DNA from: Bog-473 sp963726135
Lineage (GTDB): Bacteria; Actinomycetota; Acidimicrobiia; Acidimicrobiales; RAAP-2
Direction: 5' to 3'
NCBI GenBank assembly: GCA_963726135.1
Contig: CAVSBE010000002.1
Coordinates: 248,001 to 312,000, forward strand
DNA length: 64,000 nucleotides
Each line of letters starts with the position of its first letter. The stretch's first letter is position 1. The notes beneath the pieces are model-generated. The model did no database searches. It saw only the letters and a program-made list of their open reading frames with translations, and had not been told where the DNA came from. Position numbers and translations under genes: made by a program. This document shows, piece after piece, positions 43,778 through 52,921 of the stretch.

Positions 43778-45133
43778 TCAGACTTGCTCCACCGCCAGGA
43801 CCCGCCACTGGCCGGGCACGCCCTTGAGGTCGTGTCGGCCCCGGTCGTCGAAGGCGATGCCGGACCCGACCGCGAGGTCGCGCACGGTGCCGGTGACGAG
43901 CACCTCGCTCGGCCCCGCCATGGCGCTGACCCGCGACGCAATGTGGACGGCCAGCCCGACGATGTCGTCGCCGCGCAGCTCCACCTCGCCGGCGTGCAGG
44001 CCGGCCCGCAGCTCCTGGCCGAAGTTCCGCGCCACGTCCACCATCGCCACGGCGCAGCGCACCGCCTGCGCCGGAGACACGAAGCGGGCCAGGATGCCGT
44101 CGCCGGTGTTCTTCACGAGGACTCCGTCGTGGCGCGACAACAACCGCGCCACGTTCACGTCGAACTCGTCGAGCATGGCGCGCCACTGCCGGTCGCCCAC
44201 TTCGGCCGCCCGCACGGTCGAGTCGACGATGTCGGTGAACAGCACGGTGGCCAACAGGCGCGTCACCGCGCGTGCGCCCCGCCCACCGGTCGCGAACTCC
44301 TCGGCCTCGTCGACGATGGAGTCGAACTCGCCGGCCCAGGGGAGGAGGTCGTGTCCCGGGAAGGTCACGAAGCGCGCCCCGCCGATGCGCTCACCCAGGT
44401 AGCGACCGTGCTGCACGAGGTTGGCGAAGCCGTCGGTGCGCGAGATCACCAGCGTCGGGCACGTGATGGCGGGCAGGCAGTCCCGCACGTCGGCCGAGAA
44501 GGTGACGATGTTGAAGGCGGACGCGGTGGCGGGACTCGCCCCGCGCCGGGCCGCCCGCCCCCACCACTCCTGGAAGCCGACGCGGTGCGCCAGGCTCGGC
44601 GCGAAGATGGCGACGTCCTGGGGGACGTCCCCTTCGGTGAGCGGGACGTCGATGTCGGCGGCGCTCGCCGTCAGGTCCGCGGGCACCCCGAAGCCGTAGT
44701 CCTCGGCTTCGCCGACGCGCGCCGTGCCGTTGACGAGGATCAGCGAGGTCACCCGCTCCGGATGGGTGGCGGCCAGCCAGATGGCGGCCATGGCGCCGCC
44801 GGTGGCTGCGAGCACCACGGCGCGCCCGCAGCCGGCAGCGTCCATCACGGCCAGCGCGTCGCGGCCCCAGCGCTCGATGGAGAAACCGGTTCCCGTGGGC
44901 AGGGGGTCCGAGAGGCCCAGGCCCCCTGCGTCGAAGCGGATCAGGCGGCAGAAGTCGCCGATGCGCTCGGTGTAGCGGAGCCAGTTCGGCTCGTCCACCG
45001 TCTCGTCGATGGAGATCATGAGCCCGCTGCCGAACTCGAGGACGTCCACCGCGTCGGGTGGGCCCGACCCCCACACCTGGTAGCCCACGTGGACTCCGTC
45101 GTGCAGGGCGTACTCGGTCGGCGGTGCCTCCAT
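43778..45133 (-). CDS. Alpha/beta hydrolase-adenylate cyclase fusion
   Basis: A 451-residue protein. The N-terminal 280 residues follow the alpha/beta-hydrolase fold (VGYQVWGSGPPDAVDVL, RLIRFDAGGLGLSDP, CPTLVISRTDG). The nucleophile elbow reads VVLAATGGAMAA instead of GxSxG, so the catalytic Ser is missing. The C-terminal 170 residues are a class III nucleotide cyclase: ATVLFTDIVDSTVRAAEVGD (metal-binding Asp) and GVLVKNTGDGILARF (second Asp), then GLHAGEVELRG and VHIASRVSAMAGPSEVLVT. It probably makes cAMP in response to a ligand bound by the hydrolase-like domain. No membrane segment is visible. Confidence 0.86.
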   Translation of the reverse strand: MEAPPTEYALHDGVHVGYQVWGSGPPDAVDVLEFGSGLMISIDETVDEPNWLRYTERIGDFCRLIRFDAGGLGLSDPLPTGTGFSIERWGRDALAVMDAAGCGRAVVLAATGGAMAAIWLAATHPERVTSLILVNGTARVGEAEDYGFGVPADLTASAADIDVPLTEGDVPQDVAIFAPSLAHRVGFQEWWGRAARRGASPATASAFNIVTFSADVRDCLPAITCPTLVISRTDGFANLVQHGRYLGERIGGARFVTFPGHDLLPWAGEFDSIVDEAEEFATGGRGARAVTRLLATVLFTDIVDSTVRAAEVGDRQWRAMLDEFDVNVARLLSRHDGVLVKNTGDGILARFVSPAQAVRCAVAMVDVARNFGQELRAGLHAGEVELRGDDIVGLAVHIASRVSAMAGPSEVLVTGTVRDLAVGSGIAFDDRGRHDLKGVPGQWRVLAVEQV

Positions 45134-45199
45134 ACGGATTGCAGTCTGCCGTGACGGCGCGCCCCACCGTGCGCCCGCCGTGCGGCGGGGCGCGTCAGG

Positions 45200-46924
45200 T
45201 CAGCGTGCGCCCCGGACCAGGCGCCCGGGCAGCTCGCCGGTCGCCTCGCCGTGGTCGAAGGTGACCGCCCCCGCCTTGATCGTGGCGACGTAGCCCGAGG
45301 CCTTCTGGAGCAGGCGGCAGCCGCCCGCGGGCAGGTCGGCCCGGACGAAGGGCGCACCGAGCGAGAGCCCTTCGTAGTCGATGAGGTTGAGGTCGCCCAG
45401 CGCGCCGGGCTCCACGGTGCCCCGGTCCGACATGCCGTAGAGGCGCGCCGTGTCGTGCGTCTGCTTCTTCACCACGTACTCGAGGGGTAGGGTCGCACCC
45501 CGGCTGCGATCCCGCGTCCAGTGCGTGAGCATGAAGGTGGGCATGGACGCGTCGCAGATGGTCCCGGTGTGGGCGCCGCCGTCGGCCAGCCCGATCAGGC
45601 CCTGGGGGTGCAGCATCATGTCGCGCACGTGGTCGAGGTCACCCGTCGCGTAGTTGAGGATGGGGATGTACAGCAGCCCCTGCCCGCCGTCGCGGGCGAG
45701 CTCGTCGTAGGCCACCTCGAGCGGCGAGACCCCCCGGGCGGCCGCCAGCCCCGCCAGCGACAGCTCCGGCCCGGGCTCGTACTCCGGAGGGTCTCCCAGG
45801 ACGAAGGTGCGCAGGTAGGCCTTCTCCATCGCCGCCGCCTCGCCCGGCGACGATGGCGCCCACGACACGATCGACCGCCTCACCTCGGGGTCGGCCAGCG
45901 CGATGGCCAGCTCGTCGGCCGACGAGCACCGCGCCCGCAGCGCCTGATAGGCCGGGAAGTCGCGGAAGAAGCACAGCGTCGTGTGGTGGCCCGAGAGGAT
46001 CCCGGTCGGGCGCCCGGCGATCTGGGGATGGAGCCGGGCGCCTTCGGCACAGGCGTCGAGCGACGCGGCGAGCTGCTTGCGCCACAGCTCGGGATCGTCG
46101 TCGTGCTGGAGCAGCACGTAGGTCACGGGGCGGTCGATGGCGGCCGAAAGCCGGCGCATCCAGTCGACCTCCGTCCAGGCGTCCTGCAGCATCTCGCCGG
46201 CGGAGCCCAGGGGAGCGAGCTCGAACACGCCGGTGCCCGCCTCGCCCAGCGCGGACCCGATGCCGAACAGCTCGTCCTCGGCCGCGTACGTGCCCGGCAC
46301 GAGCTCACCGTCGATGGCGCGGTGCCCCGTGGTCCGCGAGGTCGAGAACCCGAGCGCGCCGGCCCGCAGCGCGTCGAGGACGATGGCCCGCATCGCCTCG
46401 ATCTCGGCCGCGTTCGCCGCCTCGTTGCGGGCGCCCCGCTCGCCCATGACGTAGGCCCGCACGGCGCCGTGGGGGACCTGGGTGCCGACGTCGACCGTCC
46501 AGCGCCGCCGCTCGAGGGCGTCGAGATACTCGGGAAAGGTCTCCCACTCCCACTCGATCCCCTCTGCGAGCGCCGTGCCGGGGATGTCCTCGACCCCTTC
46601 CATCAGGCCGATGAGCCAGTCGTGGCGGTCGGGGGCGACGGGCGCGAAGCCGACGCCGCAGTTCCCCATCACGAGCGTCGTCACGCCGTGCCACGACGTG
46701 GGGGCGAGCTCGGAGTCCCAGGTGGCCTGACCGTCGTAGTGCGTGTGGACGTCGACCCAACCGGGAGTCACCAGCAGGCCGTCGGCATCGATGATCCGGG
46801 AGGCACCGCCCTCGACGTTGCCCACATCGGCAATGCGGCCGGAATCCACCGCGACGTCGGCGGTACGCCCCGGGGCGCCGGTCCCGTCGACCAGCGTCCC
46901 GCCCTTGACGATCAGGTCGTGCAT
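45200..46924 (-). CDS. D-aminoacylase-like amidohydrolase, second copy
   Basis: A 574-residue amidohydrolase-3 protein, paralogous to 3306-5048. It shows DLIVKGGTLVDGTGAPG, GWVDVHTHYDGQ (HxH), GNCGVGFAPVAPDRHD (bridging Cys), ILSGHHTTLCFFRD and LADGGAHTGTICD (catalytic Asp). The C-terminus gives GTVEPGALGDLNLIDYEG. The ATG at 46924 is preferred; an ATG three codons upstream also fits. D-amino-acid deacylation is the family annotation; substrate unproven. It follows the DUF5679 gene on the same strand after a 54-base gap. Confidence 0.87.
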   Translation of the reverse strand: MHDLIVKGGTLVDGTGAPGRTADVAVDSGRIADVGNVEGGASRIIDADGLLVTPGWVDVHTHYDGQATWDSELAPTSWHGVTTLVMGNCGVGFAPVAPDRHDWLIGLMEGVEDIPGTALAEGIEWEWETFPEYLDALERRRWTVDVGTQVPHGAVRAYVMGERGARNEAANAAEIEAMRAIVLDALRAGALGFSTSRTTGHRAIDGELVPGTYAAEDELFGIGSALGEAGTGVFELAPLGSAGEMLQDAWTEVDWMRRLSAAIDRPVTYVLLQHDDDPELWRKQLAASLDACAEGARLHPQIAGRPTGILSGHHTTLCFFRDFPAYQALRARCSSADELAIALADPEVRRSIVSWAPSSPGEAAAMEKAYLRTFVLGDPPEYEPGPELSLAGLAAARGVSPLEVAYDELARDGGQGLLYIPILNYATGDLDHVRDMMLHPQGLIGLADGGAHTGTICDASMPTFMLTHWTRDRSRGATLPLEYVVKKQTHDTARLYGMSDRGTVEPGALGDLNLIDYEGLSLGAPFVRADLPAGGCRLLQKASGYVATIKAGAVTFDHGEATGELPGRLVRGAR

Positions 46925-46978
46925 GACGTGCATCGTCTCACGCCGGCCCCGCGGCACGCTCGCCGGGCCGGCAGACGG

Positions 46979-47134
46979 TCAGACCTTGGCCTTGCCCAGG
47001 ATCCGGTTCATCTTGGTGCCGCAGACGGGGCAGGTGCCCTGTGCGGCACGGCGGCCGTTGGCGAGCTCGACTTCTTGCCCGTCGAACTCACGCTTTTCCC
47101 GGCACTTCACGCAATACCCCTCGTAGTTAGCCAT
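46979..47134 (-). CDS. DUF5679 small zinc-ribbon protein
   Basis: A 51-residue protein starting at ATG with a strong GAGGAG ribosome-binding site 5-10 bases upstream. It reads MANYEGYCVKCREKREF and later TCPVCGTKMNRILGKAKV, with two C-x2-C pairs forming a zinc ribbon. Length and motifs match the DUF5679 family, common next to housekeeping genes in actinobacteria. The function is unknown; a nucleic-acid or protein-binding role is inference. Confidence 0.88.
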   Translation of the reverse strand: MANYEGYCVKCREKREFDGQEVELANGRRAAQGTCPVCGTKMNRILGKAKV

Positions 47135-47272
47135 GGCAACTCCTCTGGTCGGTGATGGCCCTGGACGGGTGTCGAACGTAGCGGCAGGGTTACAAAGAAT
47201 GGGGGATGGTCACGGAGCCACAGGCACGGGCGCGGGATGCCGCAGGCTCGATCCGGCGATAGGGTCGGTCCT

Positions 47273-48127
47273 GTGAAGGACAACGGTGCAGGTCAGGACG
47301 GTGATTGGCAGCACCGGGGGCTGATGGCGGCCGCGGCGCTGGGCGAGACGTGGGGCGGCCTGTCCGACGTCACCCACGAGCTGTCGGCCGGCGAGTGGAG
47401 CCTGCCCACCGAGTGCCCCGGATGGGACGTCAAGGACCAGCTCTCCCACCTGATCGGGATCGAGCGCTCCATCATGGGCGAGCCCGAGCCCGCTTGGAAC
47501 GCCCCGCTCGGTGAGCACGTGAAGAACGACTTCGCCGCCCGGAACGAGCGGTGGATCGCGGTGCGCCGGCCGTTCCCGGGCCCGACCGTCCGCGACGAAT
47601 TCGTGGAGGTCACGCGCACCCGCCTGGCCCAGCTGGAGGCCCTGGACGAGGACGAGTGGGCGGCGGTCGGCTGGAGCCCCGTCGGTGACGTGCCCCGGGC
47701 GACGTTCATGGAGGTGCGGGTCTTCGACAGCTGGGTGCACGAGCAGGATGCCCGTCGGGCCCTGGACCGGCCCGGCGGGAGCGGGAACCGTGCCTCGGCC
47801 CTGTCGTTGCGCCGGGTGCAGGGCGCGATGCCCTTCGTCGTCGGCAAGCAAGCGGGCTGTGTCGAGGGGACCTCGGTTCGCTTCGACGTCGCCGGCCCCG
47901 GCGGCGACGCGCGCTCGTTCACCGTGGCCGTCGAGGGCGGGCGGGCCCGTCCGGTCGGCGACGAGGTGGACCCGACGGCCACGCTCTCGCTGTCGAGCAT
48001 CGACTTCGTGCGCCTCGGGTGTGGCCGGGCCACGGCGGAACAGGTGGAGGCCGCCGGTGGCGTCGGGCTGCGGGGCGACGCGGCCGTCGGCCGCAGCGTC
48101 CTCGGCGCGATGAACTTCATGTTCTGA
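47273..48127 (+). CDS. Maleylpyruvate isomerase-family, mycothiol-dependent fold protein
   Basis: A 284-residue protein of the TIGR03083/DinB-like family. TECPGWDVKDQLSHLIGIER at the first helix pair, with the metal-binding His, and VFDSWVHEQDARRAL, with two more metal-site residues, are characteristic. The C-terminal half (VRFDVAGPGGDARSFTVAVE) is the usual SCP2-like extension. Members are metal-dependent enzymes, some using mycothiol, which fits an actinobacterial host. The GTG at 47273 is chosen. It precedes the tig cluster, from which it is separated by about 50 bases. Confidence 0.82.
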   Translation: MKDNGAGQDGDWQHRGLMAAAALGETWGGLSDVTHELSAGEWSLPTECPGWDVKDQLSHLIGIERSIMGEPEPAWNAPLGEHVKNDFAARNERWIAVRRPFPGPTVRDEFVEVTRTRLAQLEALDEDEWAAVGWSPVGDVPRATFMEVRVFDSWVHEQDARRALDRPGGSGNRASALSLRRVQGAMPFVVGKQAGCVEGTSVRFDVAGPGGDARSFTVAVEGGRARPVGDEVDPTATLSLSSIDFVRLGCGRATAEQVEAAGGVGLRGDAAVGRSVLGAMNFMF

Positions 48128-48177
48128 AGCGCCGTGCGCCCGGTCCCAGGGGCGGCCGGTAGCATGACGGGTTCGTG

Positions 48178-49536
48178 ATGCGTGCCACTGCAGAGCCACT
48201 GGAGGGGAACCTCGTCCGCCTGAGCGTCGAGATCGACGAGCCGGAGTTCGATGCCGCGCTCGGTGACGTCGTGCGCACGCTCGCCCGTCAGGTGCGAGTG
48301 CCGGGCTTCCGGCCAGGCAAGGTGCCGCGCAAAGTCCTCGAGGCGCGTCTCGGTGGTGCCGGCGCGCTGCGCGCCGAGGCACTGCGCGAGGCGCTGCCGG
48401 ACTTCTACGCCCGCGCCGTGGTCGACACCGAGCTCGATCCGATCGCGCAACCCGAGATCGACATCACTGGCGGCGAGGACCGCGGTGCCGTCTCCTTCGA
48501 CGCCGTGGTCCAGGTCCGCCCCGTCGTCGCCATCCCCGGCTACGACGGCCTGCACGTCACCTTGCCCGGACTGGGCGTCGGCGAGGAAGAGGTCCAGAGC
48601 CAGCTCGACCGACTGCGTGAGAACGACGCTGAGCTCGAGGCCGTCGAGCGCCCCGCCATCGACGGCGACATGGTGACCATCGACCTGCACGGCAACGACG
48701 CCTCGGGCGCCGAGGTCGTCGGCGTCGACGACTATCTCTACGAGGTCGGCAGCGCCTCCATCGTGGCCGAGCTCGACGCCGAGCTGCACGGGGCCAAGGC
48801 CGGCGCCATTGTCGCCTTCGACGCGCCGAATCCCAGCGACTCCGAGCAGACCATCGCCTTCCGGGTGCTCGTCAAGGAGGTCAAGGTCAAGAAGCTCCCC
48901 GAGGCGACCGACGAGTGGGCGGCCGAGAGCTCCGAATTCGCCACAGTGGCCGAGCTGCGGGCCGACATCGAGGACAGGATCGGGCGCGTGAAGCTGATGC
49001 AGAGTCAGATGGCGCTGCGCCAGAAGACCATCGAGGCGGTGGCCGGGCTCGTCGACGACGAGGTCGTTCCCGAGGTCCTGGTCGACGCCGAGGTCAACGA
49101 GCGCCTCCACGACCTCCAGCACCGCCTGGAGGCCCAGAAGCTGGGTCTGGCCGAGTACTTCCAGGCCACGGGCACGTCGCCCGACGAGCTGCTGGCCGCC
49201 GTCCGGGTCGACGCACAGGCGGCGGTCAAGGCGGATCTGGCCCTTCGCGCCCTGGTGGAGGCGGAAGAGTTGGTACTCAGTGATGACGAGCTCGATGCCG
49301 AGATAACCACCATGGCCGAGCGGATGGGCACCTCACCGGCCGACCTGCGCGGGCAACTCGACACGGCCGGTCGGACCGGCGCGGTACGCTCGGAGCTGCG
49401 CAAGGGCAAGGCGCTGGAGTGGCTGCTGGACCACGTGGATCTCTTCGACGAGGAGGGCAACCCGATGTCCCGGGGCGACCTCGAGGTTGATGCCTCGAAG
49501 GACAGCGAAGTCGAGCAGAGCGAGGAGAGCGAGTGA
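48178..49536 (+). CDS. tig: Trigger factor
   Basis: A 452-residue ribosome-bound chaperone and prolyl isomerase. The N-terminal ribosome-binding loop is visible as VPGFRPGKVPRKVLEARLG. The central FKBP domain starts near DGDMVTIDLHG and includes VGSASIVAELDAELHGAKAG. The long helical C-terminal domain begins near EATDEWAAESSEFATVAELR. The C-terminus is acidic (about 20 residues rich in Glu, Asp and Ser). GTG 48175 is an alternative start. The stop overlaps the clpP start by 4 bases, linking folding and proteolysis. Confidence 0.95.
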   Translation: MRATAEPLEGNLVRLSVEIDEPEFDAALGDVVRTLARQVRVPGFRPGKVPRKVLEARLGGAGALRAEALREALPDFYARAVVDTELDPIAQPEIDITGGEDRGAVSFDAVVQVRPVVAIPGYDGLHVTLPGLGVGEEEVQSQLDRLRENDAELEAVERPAIDGDMVTIDLHGNDASGAEVVGVDDYLYEVGSASIVAELDAELHGAKAGAIVAFDAPNPSDSEQTIAFRVLVKEVKVKKLPEATDEWAAESSEFATVAELRADIEDRIGRVKLMQSQMALRQKTIEAVAGLVDDEVVPEVLVDAEVNERLHDLQHRLEAQKLGLAEYFQATGTSPDELLAAVRVDAQAAVKADLALRALVEAEELVLSDDELDAEITTMAERMGTSPADLRGQLDTAGRTGAVRSELRKGKALEWLLDHVDLFDEEGNPMSRGDLEVDASKDSEVEQSEESE

Positions 49537-50186
49537 AGATGCAGAGTCCGGGGGACCGATTGAAGGCGTACAACTATCTGGTCCCCACGGTGATCGAGTC
49601 GTCCAACCGAGGCGAGCGCGCCTACGACCTGTACTCGCGGCTCCTCCGTGAGCGCATCATCTTCCTCGGCACCCCAGTCGACGACGCGGTGGCGAACCTC
49701 ACCTGCGCCCAGATGCTGTTCCTCGAGTCCGAGGAGCCCGACAAGGACATCCATCTCTACATCAACTCGCCGGGTGGCGAGATCACGGCGCTCTTCGCCA
49801 TCTACGACACGCTCAAGTTCATCAAGGCCGACGTCTCGACCTTCTGCTTCGGCCAGGCCGCGTCGGCCGCAGCCGTCCTGCTGGCGGCCGGTGCCAAGGG
49901 CAAGCGCTTCGCCCTGCCTCACGCCCGCGTGCTGCTGCACCAGCCCTGGGGCGGCGTCGAGGGACAGGCGAGCGACATCGAGCTGCAGGCGAAGGAGATC
50001 CTGCGCATGCGCGATCTCCTGTCGGGGATGCTGGCCGAGGACACCGGGCAGACCCAGGAGAAGGTGGCCCAGGACACGGAGCGGGACTTCATCATGACGG
50101 CCGAGGAGGCGGTGACCTACGGCGTGATCGACGAAGTCATCACGGCCCGGAACGTCGCCCCGCTCGAGGCCATCGGCGCCGCATAG
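49533..50186 (+). CDS. clpP: ATP-dependent Clp protease proteolytic subunit
   Basis: A 217-residue serine protease subunit that forms the tetradecameric chamber used with ClpX. The catalytic triad is visible as Ser111 (CFGQAASAAAVLL), His136 (ARVLLHQPWGG) and an Asp in DTERDF (Asp185 by spacing). LYINSPGGEITALFAIYDTL is the substrate-binding glycine loop. The GTG start overlaps the tig stop. Many actinobacteria encode two adjacent ClpP subunits; only one is present here, immediately followed by clpX. Confidence 0.96.
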   Translation: MKMQSPGDRLKAYNYLVPTVIESSNRGERAYDLYSRLLRERIIFLGTPVDDAVANLTCAQMLFLESEEPDKDIHLYINSPGGEITALFAIYDTLKFIKADVSTFCFGQAASAAAVLLAAGAKGKRFALPHARVLLHQPWGGVEGQASDIELQAKEILRMRDLLSGMLAEDTGQTQEKVAQDTERDFIMTAEEAVTYGVIDEVITARNVAPLEAIGAA

Positions 50187-50219
50187 GACCATCGGGACCG
50201 GGACGGGAGAAGCGATCGG

Positions 50220-51497
50220 GTGGCAAAGTTCGGTGAGGGTGGGGATCTCGTCAAGTGCAGCTTCTGCGGCAAGACGCAGAAGCAGGTCAAGAAGCTCATC
50301 GCGGGGCCCGGCGTCTACATCTGCGACGAGTGCATCGACCTGTGCAACGACATCATCGCCGAGGAGCGTGACGAGTCCACCGAGCTGAACTTCGAGGACC
50401 TGCCCAAGCCGCGCGAGATCTTCGACTTCCTCAACGACTACGTCGTCGGACAGGAGTACGCCAAGAAGATCCTCTCGGTCGCCGTCTACAACCACTACAA
50501 GCGGGTGCAGGCCGGACCGCCCACCCAAGAGGACGGTCTCGAACTGGCCAAGTCGAACATCTTGTTGCTCGGGCCCACCGGGTGCGGCAAGACGCTGCTG
50601 GCTCAGACGCTGGCCCGGATGCTGAACGTCCCCTTCGCCATCGCGGACGCCACGGCGCTGACCGAGGCGGGCTACGTGGGCGAGGACGTGGAGAACATCC
50701 TCTTGAAGCTCATTCAGGCGGCCGACTACGACGTGAAGCGGGCCGAGACCGGCATCATCTACATCGACGAGATCGACAAGATCGCCCGCAAGAGCGAGAA
50801 CCCCTCCATCACCCGCGACGTCTCCGGCGAAGGCGTGCAGCAGGCACTGCTCAAGATCCTCGAGGGCACCACCGCCTCCGTGCCGCCCCAGGGCGGGCGC
50901 AAGCACCCGCACCAGGAGTTCATCCAGATCGACACCACCAATATCCTGTTCATCTGCGGTGGGGCTTTCGCCGGGCTGGACAGGTTGATCGAGGGACGCA
51001 TCGGCAAGCGCGGCATCGGCTTCCGGGCCGAGGTGCACCGCAAGGACCGCGATGACGGTGAGATCCTGCGCCACGTCCTGCCCGAGGACCTCATCAAGTT
51101 CGGGCTCATCCCCGAGTTCATCGGGCGCCTGCCGGTGGTGAGCGCGGTGGCGCCGCTCTTCAAGGACGCGCTGGTGCAGATCCTCGTCGAGCCCAAGAAC
51201 GCGCTGACGCGGCAGTACGAGCGGGTCTTCGCGCTCGACAACGTCGAGCTCGAGTTCACGCCCGACGCGCTCGAGGCCGTGGCCGAGCAGGCGCTGTTGC
51301 GCGGAACGGGCGCTCGCGGCCTGCGGGCCATCCTCGAAGAGGTCCTGCTCGACGTGATGTACGACCTGCCTAGTCGCACCGACGTGGGCAAGTGCGTGGT
51401 GGACCGCTCCGTGGTGCTCGACCGGGTCGCCCCGACGCTGGTGCCGCTCGGGGGCACGCCGGCCAAGGCGTCCCGCTCCCGCCGCGCCGCGTCCTGA
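50220..51497 (+). CDS. clpX: Clp protease ATP-binding subunit
   Basis: A 425-residue AAA+ unfoldase. The N-terminal zinc domain has KCSFCGKTQKQVKKLI and YICDECIDLC. Walker A is LLLGPTGCGKTLLAQTLARM, Walker B is IIYIDEIDKIARKSEN, and the pore loop is GYVGEDVEN. Sensor and arginine-finger regions follow normally (GIGFRAEVHRKDRD, ALLRGTGARGLRAILEEV). The GTG at 50220 lies 33 bases after clpP. It delivers unfolded proteins to ClpP in the cytoplasm. Confidence 0.96.
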   Translation: MAKFGEGGDLVKCSFCGKTQKQVKKLIAGPGVYICDECIDLCNDIIAEERDESTELNFEDLPKPREIFDFLNDYVVGQEYAKKILSVAVYNHYKRVQAGPPTQEDGLELAKSNILLLGPTGCGKTLLAQTLARMLNVPFAIADATALTEAGYVGEDVENILLKLIQAADYDVKRAETGIIYIDEIDKIARKSENPSITRDVSGEGVQQALLKILEGTTASVPPQGGRKHPHQEFIQIDTTNILFICGGAFAGLDRLIEGRIGKRGIGFRAEVHRKDRDDGEILRHVLPEDLIKFGLIPEFIGRLPVVSAVAPLFKDALVQILVEPKNALTRQYERVFALDNVELEFTPDALEAVAEQALLRGTGARGLRAILEEVLLDVMYDLPSRTDVGKCVVDRSVVLDRVAPTLVPLGGTPAKASRSRRAAS

Positions 51498-51517
51498 CCC
51501 TTCCGGAGCCCGTCGCG

Positions 51518-52876
51518 GTGGACGAGCCGGTCTCCCCGCCCTTCGGCGGGCTCGAGGAAGCGCTGGCCTGGCTCGACTCCCACGTCAATCTCGAGGCGCA
51601 GATGCCATCCCGGCGGGCCCTGCCGACGCTCGACCGCATGCGCGCGCTCACCGCACTCCTCGGCGAGCCCCAGGACTCCATCCCCTCGATCCACGTCACC
51701 GGGACCAACGGCAAGGGATCGACCTCGGCCCTGGCGACCACGATGCTCATGGCCAAGGGGCTGACCGTCGGGACCTTCACGAGCCCGAACCTGCACGCCG
51801 TCGCGGAGCGCCTCGCCCGCGATGCACAGCCGATCGACGACGCGTCGCTCACCGACGTCCTCACCGAGCTGGCGCTGCTCGAGCCGCTGCTCCCTGAACG
51901 CCCGACCCGTTTCGAGGTGCTCACCGCAGCCGCCCTGTCGTGGTTCGCCACCGAGGCGGTCGACGCCATGGTCATCGAGGTGGGCCTCGGCGGAACGTGG
52001 GACTCCACCAACGTCGTGCGTGGCGAGGTCGCGGTCCTCACCAACGTGAGCTTCGACCACACCGACGTGCTGGGCCCGACGCTCGAGGGGATCGCGGCGG
52101 ACAAGGCGGGGATCATTGAGCCCGGGAGCCGGGTCGTGGTGGGGGAGATGGCCCCTGACCTGCTGGAGATCGTGGTCGGGCGCGCCGAGGAGGCCGGGGC
52201 GGCGTCGATCTGGGTGGCCGGGAGGGACTTCGGCTGCCCGTCCAACCAGCTCGCGGTCGGCGGGCGCCTGCTCACCCTGTGGACCCCGGGCGCGCGCTAC
52301 GAGGACGTCCTCCTCCCGCTGCATGGCGCCCACCAGGGGGCGAACGCCGCCGTGGCGCTGGCGGCGGTGGAAGCGTTCTTCGGTGAACCCCTCGCTGCCG
52401 AACTGGTCGAGGAGGGACTGGCCGCCGTGCGCGTGCCCGGCCGGCTCGAGGTGCTGGGACGGCGGCCCCTGCTGCTGCTCGACGGCGCCCACAACGCGGC
52501 CGGCATGGCGGCGCTCGGTGACGCACTCAGCGAGGAGTTCGCCGTCGACGGCGTCGCGGTTGCCGTCGTGGGCATGCTGTCCGGTCGCGACCCGTCGGCC
52601 ATGTTGGCGCCGTTGGCCTCGGCCGGCGTGATCGCGATCGTCGCCTGCGAGCCCGACTCACCGCGCGCCATGCCGGTCGCCGCCGTCACCGAGGCGGCCC
52701 GCGCGCTCGGACTGGCCGTCTACGAGGAGCCCAACGTGCTCGACGCGCTGCGGATGGCCCGCGGGATGGTCGACGCCGAAGGGCTCGTCGTCGTGGCGGG
52801 GTCGCTGTACGTGGTGGGCGCGGCGCGCGCCGACGCTCTCGCGTCGGCCGTCCCCTGGGAGGAGGCGGGTCGCTGA
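51518..52876 (+). CDS. folC: Folylpolyglutamate synthase / dihydrofolate synthase
   Basis: A 452-residue Mur-ligase-family enzyme adding glutamate to dihydropteroate or folates. IHVTGTNGKGSTSALATTML is the P-loop, VEVGLGGTWDSTNVV-like and NVSFDHTDVLGPTLEGIAAD are conserved blocks, and LLLDGAHNAAGMAALGDAL begins the C-terminal ligase domain. The GTG at 51518 is preferred because the clpX stop lies just upstream (51497) and homology begins with GLEEALAWLDSHV. In many actinobacteria valS lies between clpX and folC; it is absent here. Confidence 0.93.
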   Translation: MDEPVSPPFGGLEEALAWLDSHVNLEAQMPSRRALPTLDRMRALTALLGEPQDSIPSIHVTGTNGKGSTSALATTMLMAKGLTVGTFTSPNLHAVAERLARDAQPIDDASLTDVLTELALLEPLLPERPTRFEVLTAAALSWFATEAVDAMVIEVGLGGTWDSTNVVRGEVAVLTNVSFDHTDVLGPTLEGIAADKAGIIEPGSRVVVGEMAPDLLEIVVGRAEEAGAASIWVAGRDFGCPSNQLAVGGRLLTLWTPGARYEDVLLPLHGAHQGANAAVALAAVEAFFGEPLAAELVEEGLAAVRVPGRLEVLGRRPLLLLDGAHNAAGMAALGDALSEEFAVDGVAVAVVGMLSGRDPSAMLAPLASAGVIAIVACEPDSPRAMPVAAVTEAARALGLAVYEEPNVLDALRMARGMVDAEGLVVVAGSLYVVGAARADALASAVPWEEAGR

Positions 52877-52921
52877 CGGCGGCCGGACCTGCTGCGCGCC
52901 GGTTGGTAGTGTCGACCCGTC

